The notes beneath the pieces were generated by a model. It made no database searches, was not told the origin of the DNA, and worked only from the letters and a program-made list of their open reading frames with translations. Shown here piece by piece: positions 32,639-36,105 of a stretch of DNA of 36,105 nt; position 1 is the first letter of the stretch; each line of letters opens with the position of its first letter. The stretch is taken from IMG/VR virus record IMGVR_UViG_3300047554_000186, positions 1 through 36,105 of that record; one strand, written 5' to 3'. Both the position numbers and the translations under genes were made by a program. Source of the stretch: a virus.

Positions 32639-34294
32639 TTAAGCTGTAAGGTCGCCGTAGACAACCCATGTGTTTGCTGCTCTCTTCATCAGAGTAGCTG
32701 AAGACCATTGTGTACGCAACTTGAGTCCAGGTGTTGCATTTACTGTAACACCAGTATCTCCAGCAATTGTTACTTGACCTGTTGATGTCTGAAGAATATC
32801 AAGAGTAGTGCCTACTGGGTAGTCTACTGCTGAATCTGCAGGGATTGTAAGTGTAGTTGCAGAAGAAGATCCAACTTCAATAAGAGAATCACGCTCAGAT
32901 AGGTCTGAAAGTGTGTATGATGCTGTCTTTTGAGAGATTGGTGTTATTGATGGAACTCCCTGCTTTGTTTGAATGCCATCTGCAAACTCAACTCCGCCAA
33001 GCTTTAGTGTATCATAGTTAGCATTAGTAAAGTCTACGTGACTATCTGTTGGCTCTGGAGCATTTGAAACTAGCTTCCACTTTCCGTCAGTTGCGTCACG
33101 CAAGATGCCTGTGTGGAAGTGTCCTGTTTGCACATCTCCATATGCACCAAAAATACCTATGTCAAGAGTGTCTGTATCAAACTGCTCTGAAGCAAGATAA
33201 ATTAAGGAGTCTGTAACCTCGAGGTTAGTTGCAGCAACTGTTGTCGTTGTACCCTGGACAACTAGGTCTCCAGTAATTGTAAGGTTTTCTGCTGTAGCAC
33301 TTCCAGTAATTGCAGCGTTTACCTTAGTAGCATATAGGGAAGCTGCTGTAGCTTCTGCTGCTGTCTGAGCAGCTGCTGCTGCACCTGCAGCATCATAATT
33401 TACAGCAAGACCATCTGCATAATCCTCTGCAGCCGATTGTGCATTATCTGCTTTTGCCTGGGCACCTGTTTGTGTCTCTAGCTCTGCTGTGTCAGCAATA
33501 CCATGCACATTTGTTGTGTCAGAATTGTGGTCTGAAATTGCTGTTGATAAACCTGTTGCAGTTGCAATTGTAGCATCTGCTGAAATTGTAATTGTTGCTG
33601 CTTCGTCATCATATACCGAAACGATTCCAGCGGATCCAACAATAATTGATCCAACTGCATCCTGTGCTCTTTCTGCAGTAAAGTAAGTGTTTGATGCATC
33701 TTCTGCAACATCAGCAGTTGTGAGATTTGTAACATTTGTGCTCAAAGTTGATAGATCACTAGTTAAATCACTGATTGATGTAGTTAATGGTGCAATAGCA
33801 GTAGAAATAGCAGCATCACGAGCATCTTCCTCTGCAGATATTGCAGTTTGACGTGAGGCAGCCTCTACCGCAATCGCTGCATCTCTAGCAGCAATTTCAT
33901 CGGCCATCGCAGTTTCAATTGCATCTGCAATAGCAGTCTTGACAAGACCATTAGTATCTGTAATCGATGAAGCAATCTCGTTTAGAGTATCTAGTGTGTT
34001 TGGAGCTGATTGAATAATGTTAGCAAGCTGATTTACTGGAATTTGTGCTGAGCCGTCAAGTGTGGCAACACCATTTGCAGCTCCTTTTTCTTCGTCCTTT
34101 ATAAAGCCCTCAGTATCAAGATCTAGGTCTTCTAGGTTCATAAAATACTTAAGTGATGACCAGCTAGTGGTTCCATCACCAATCTTAAACTTATTGGTGT
34201 CGGTCTCATAACCAATTTCACCAGCTGAAAGTACTGGGTTGGCAGCTGTCCATTGTGCTGCTGTACCTCTACGTTGCTGCATTCTTGTTGCCAT
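32639..34294 (-). CDS. Tail fibre with Mtd-type N-terminal domain
   Basis: A 551-residue fibre protein. Residues 1-50 (MQQRRGTAAQW..NPVL..GEIGYETDT..FKIGDGTTSW) match the Mtd N-terminal domain that roots many phage fibres in the tail. Residues ~85-150 contain the SAPNTLDTLNEIA motif and Ala-rich helices consistent with a trimeric coiled coil. A TYFTAERA module and a YADGLAVNYDAAGAA module follow, and both also occur in the fibre gene at 34842. Residues ~340-551 look like beta-rich distal domains (GDLVVQGTTTTVAATNLEV; GHFHTGILRD). The Shine-Dalgarno AGAGGAG lies 9 bases before the ATG. No diversity-generating reverse transcriptase or variable-repeat pair was seen, so the Mtd-like domain is only an attachment fold here. 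Confidence 0.85.
   Translation of the reverse strand: MATRMQQRRGTAAQWTAANPVLSAGEIGYETDTNKFKIGDGTTSWSSLKYFMNLEDLDLDTEGFIKDEEKGAANGVATLDGSAQIPVNQLANIIQSAPNTLDTLNEIASSITDTNGLVKTAIADAIETAMADEIAARDAAIAVEAASRQTAISAEEDARDAAISTAIAPLTTSISDLTSDLSTLSTNVTNLTTADVAEDASNTYFTAERAQDAVGSIIVGSAGIVSVYDDEAATITISADATIATATGLSTAISDHNSDTTNVHGIADTAELETQTGAQAKADNAQSAAEDYADGLAVNYDAAGAAAAAQTAAEATAASLYATKVNAAITGSATAENLTITGDLVVQGTTTTVAATNLEVTDSLIYLASEQFDTDTLDIGIFGAYGDVQTGHFHTGILRDATDGKWKLVSNAPEPTDSHVDFTNANYDTLKLGGVEFADGIQTKQGVPSITPISQKTASYTLSDLSERDSLIEVGSSSATTLTIPADSAVDYPVGTTLDILQTSTGQVTIAGDTGVTVNATPGLKLRTQWSSATLMKRAANTWVVYGDLTA
33373..33421 (-). repeat. Dispersed fibre repeat, copy 1 (YADGLAVNYD module)
   Basis: Encodes the YADGLAVNYDAAGAA module of the Mtd-type fibre. 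Closely related DNA occurs at 35461-35513 and 35722-35774 in the neighbouring fibre gene. Confidence 0.6.
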
Positions 34295-34342
34295 ATTGCT
34301 TAGCTCCTCTTTATGTGGCAGTCTTATCTACCAAATACTTAT

Positions 34343-34348
34343 ATTATA
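34343..34348 (-). promoter_or_regulatory. TATAAT box before Mtd-type fibre gene
   Basis: This TATAAT on the minus strand lies in the 63-base gap before the fibre gene, with a ~40-base leader and a Shine-Dalgarno downstream. There is no TGn extension or clear -35, so confidence is low. Confidence 0.35.
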
Positions 34349-34357
34349 TCCTATGTT

Positions 34358-34819
34358 TTAGTTAAAATTATCAGTTACAGATCCACCATCAAAGATGAGT
34401 GTAAACTCAGTTGATGATGGGCTACCGCCATCAATTCCACTAGACATAGGGCTTGCTGGTATTGAACCACCTTCACGGAATGTTGTTGTGATCAATCCAG
34501 TTCCACCCACAGATGTATCGTGAATGTGCTGTGTCAAATTGAGAGTATCATCAACATTTGCTACAGTTAGCCATCCATCAGTTTCATCATAGATGTTAAT
34601 TCTTTTTGTTGTGGTATCAAACCACATTTTACCTGCTGTTGGATTTTCAGGGGCAGTAGAGGCAACAGTAATGCCAGATGCGTTAGCATTAAGATATCCA
34701 CGTGTTACGACGTGTGTATCATCAGTTGGGTCAGCAGCAACTATTGGGCCACCGAAGACACCACTACCTGCTACCTGGATTCCGTTTTTTACCTTGAAAT
34801 CCTTGTTTACTGTTGCCAT
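34358..34819 (-). CDS. Small fibre-associated virion protein
   Basis: A 153-residue protein with a good Shine-Dalgarno (AAAAGGAGT) 8 bases before ATG. The start NKDFKVKNGIQVAGSG resembles the N-terminal segment of phage fibre and structural proteins. The segment APENPTAGKMWFDTTTKRI followed by NIYDETDGW is a short beta motif often seen in phage fibre proteins (a 'PxxGxxWFDT...L-x-Y' pattern). The C-terminus is Gly/Ser/Thr-rich and ends in a probable beta hairpin. It lies between two fibre genes, so a role as a fibre base, connector or small adhesin is inferred. There is no catalytic motif. Confidence 0.65.
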   Translation of the reverse strand: MATVNKDFKVKNGIQVAGSGVFGGPIVAADPTDDTHVVTRGYLNANASGITVASTAPENPTAGKMWFDTTTKRINIYDETDGWLTVANVDDTLNLTQHIHDTSVGGTGLITTTFREGGSIPASPMSSGIDGGSPSSTEFTLIFDGGSVTDNFN

Positions 34820-34841
34820 CTACATACTCCTTTTAATTATC

Positions 34842-36105
34842 TTAAGCGATAAGTGTTCCTACTACAGTAACGATAGAGTTATTGTTAGCTGTTGTAACAA
34901 GTAATCTTACGTTACCAGCATTTACATCTGCAGAAATTGTTGATGCAGAACCATTAGTTCCAACAACTGCATACTCAGTAATTGCTACGTTATCTGTTGA
35001 GTCAAGTGTAATCATTACCTTTGAAAGCTCTGTGTGAGTTCCATAGGCTACCTTAACTGTGTACTCAGCTGAGCGGTGTGCTGTGTTCGCAAACTGATGT
35101 GCAACTACCTGGCTTGCAGTGGCTACTGTTTGAGTAGCTGCAACCTGTGTTGCTACAGAATTGATATCAATTTCTGTAAAGTTTGGAACTACTGCCTCAA
35201 GAGCTGACACAGCACGAGCATCTGTAAAGTAGAGGTTGGAGGTTCCCTCTTCAATGTCGTCTGTTGTCAGCAAGTCTATAGCGTCACCAATGGTTCCACC
35301 TACGGCATCAATAGCTCTCTGATTTGTGAAATATAGATTGACTGTACCCTCTTCAATATCGTCTGTATCAAGTGCATTGATAGCAGTTGAAATTGCAGCG
35401 TCACGGTCAATCACCTCCTGTCCGACCAAGTTAGAAGCATATGCCTCTGCATTGGTCTGAGCTGTGCTTGCTGCACCTGCTACGTCATAGTTGACTGCAA
35501 GTCCATCAGCATAGCTATTAGCAGATGTCAAAGTTGCGGAATCCTGAGAATCTACATATGTTGTATCTGCCTTTGTTGCAATAAGATTTGTTACATCTGA
35601 TGCATAGTTTGGATTATCAGCAATTGCAGCTGCCAACTCATTAAGAGTGTCAAGCATTGCAGGTGCTGAGTCAACTAGGTTGGCTACAGCTGTGTCAGTG
35701 TATGCGTTAGCATTTGATTCTGCTGTTGCTGCAGCTCCTGCTGCATCATAATTGATAGCTAGGCCATCTGCATATGCTTTTGCATTATTCTCTGCAGTAA
35801 GAGCTACGCCATCTGCATATCCCTGTGCTGCTGTCTGAGCTGCATCTGCAGAGCCTACGTTATCCCAGAGACCAGTGTTAGCAGTTACTGCTCTCTGTGA
35901 TGTAAAGTAAAGATTTGTTCCTTCTGCAAGATCATCTGTGTCGTGATTTGCCAAGCTTGAAACTGTACCAGTTACATCACCAGTTACGTTTCCTACTACG
36001 TTACCAGTTACGTTACCAACCAAATCTGCGGTTACAGTTCCTGCTGCAAAGTCTCCACTTCCGTCACGCTTTACAACGGTATTTGGAGTATTTGCTGAGG
36101 TTGCT
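34842..36105 (-). CDS. Tail fibre protein, N-terminus cut by window edge
   Basis: The reading frame stays open through the right edge of the window, so the N-terminus lies outside. The upstream residues (about NTVVKRDGSGDFAAGTVTA, then a run of VGNVTG repeats) are typical of trimeric phage fibre and adhesin proteins. A TTG at 36023 could be mistaken for a start but has coding sequence before it. The visible 420 residues are built of modules: three copies of an EGT-x-NLYFT-x-x-RA motif, two YADGLA-x-NYD modules and one SAPAMLDTLNELA helix motif, all familiar from phage fibre shafts. The last ~110 residues are rich in Thr, Val and Ala and probably form a terminal beta domain. Role inferred: receptor-binding fibre or shaft. 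It is separated by 22 bases from the next gene and shares modules with the fibre gene at 32639-34294. Confidence 0.8.
   Translation of the reverse strand, partial: ATSANTPNTVVKRDGSGDFAAGTVTADLVGNVTGNVVGNVTGDVTGTVSSLANHDTDDLAEGTNLYFTSQRAVTANTGLWDNVGSADAAQTAAQGYADGVALTAENNAKAYADGLAINYDAAGAAATAESNANAYTDTAVANLVDSAPAMLDTLNELAAAIADNPNYASDVTNLIATKADTTYVDSQDSATLTSANSYADGLAVNYDVAGAASTAQTNAEAYASNLVGQEVIDRDAAISTAINALDTDDIEEGTVNLYFTNQRAIDAVGGTIGDAIDLLTTDDIEEGTSNLYFTDARAVSALEAVVPNFTEIDINSVATQVAATQTVATASQVVAHQFANTAHRSAEYTVKVAYGTHTELSKVMITLDSTDNVAITEYAVVGTNGSASTISADVNAGNVRLLVTTANNNSIVTVVGTLIA
35461..35513 (-). repeat. Dispersed fibre repeat, copy 2
   Basis: Encodes YADGLAVNYDVAGAA in the right-hand fibre gene; imperfect copy of 33373-33421. 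Confidence 0.6.
35722..35774 (-). repeat. Dispersed fibre repeat, copy 3
   Basis: Encodes YADGLAINYDAAGAA in the right-hand fibre gene; imperfect copy of the other two. Confidence 0.6.

Noticed and set aside
32639-34294. Diversity-generating retroelement suggested by the Mtd-like domain
   Set aside because: No reverse transcriptase, no variable/template repeat pair and no C-type lectin end were found in the window; the Mtd N-terminal domain alone is common in fibres.
1-36105. tRNA genes, insertion sequences, integrase or attachment sites
   Set aside because: No cloverleaf-like sequence, transposase, integrase or terminal repeats were recognised by eye; gaps are too short for most of these.

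Overview
This window is the virion-structure and assembly region of a tailed double-stranded DNA phage. By layout it is a siphovirus with a long non-contractile tail: it has a 2364-residue tape measure protein, one major tail protein and no sheath. Every supportable gene lies on the minus strand, so the map reads from right (36105) to left (1). Genes are packed tightly, often sharing bases at stop/start junctions (TAATG, ATGA, TAGTG, GTGA). No stretch longer than about 100 bases lacks a gene. The DNA is AT-rich. The hub, minor-tail and neck proteins look to me like those of actinobacterial phages, and several start codons sit 6-9 bases after a TATAAT-like box with no Shine-Dalgarno, as in actinobacterial leaderless mRNAs. 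A phage of a low-GC actinobacterium, perhaps a freshwater one, is my best inference, but no host is proven. Large terminase, lysis and replication genes are not in the window.

In transcription order: (1) 36105-31791, an adhesion cassette: a fibre protein cut by the right edge, a small fibre-associated protein, a fibre with an Mtd-type N-terminal domain, and a protein with two fibronectin-III domains and a strikingly Phe-rich repetitive tail. (2) 31739-29087, an oxygenase cassette: three tandem paralogous 2OG-Fe(II)-oxygenase-like proteins, a 52-residue Cys-containing gene overlapping both neighbours, and a canonical prolyl-4-hydroxylase-like protein. (3) 29071-25418, a giant LamG-like virion protein. 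(4) 25399-20273, head genes: a small unknown protein, portal, prohead protease fused to a scaffold (with a probable internal scaffold start), HK97-fold major capsid protein and a small acidic head protein. (5) 20270-17051, connector, stopper, neck, tail terminator and major tail protein. (6) 16979-15916, two paralogous tail assembly chaperone genes. (7) 15897-578, tape measure, distal tail protein, hub and four minor tail proteins. (8) 571-20, a MerR-like DNA-binding protein.

Putative control signals sit at several boundaries: a clear Rho-independent terminator after the major tail protein, a hairpin after the capsid gene, and extended -10 promoters (TGnTATAmT) before the 125-residue pre-portal protein, protease and both chaperones. 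The sequence TGTGATATAAT occurs identically at two of them. The most notable items are the Phe-rich repeat tail, the duplicated chaperone that may replace the usual ribosomal frameshift, the oxygenase cassette with its hidden small gene, the nested scaffold start and the leaderless-type promoters.
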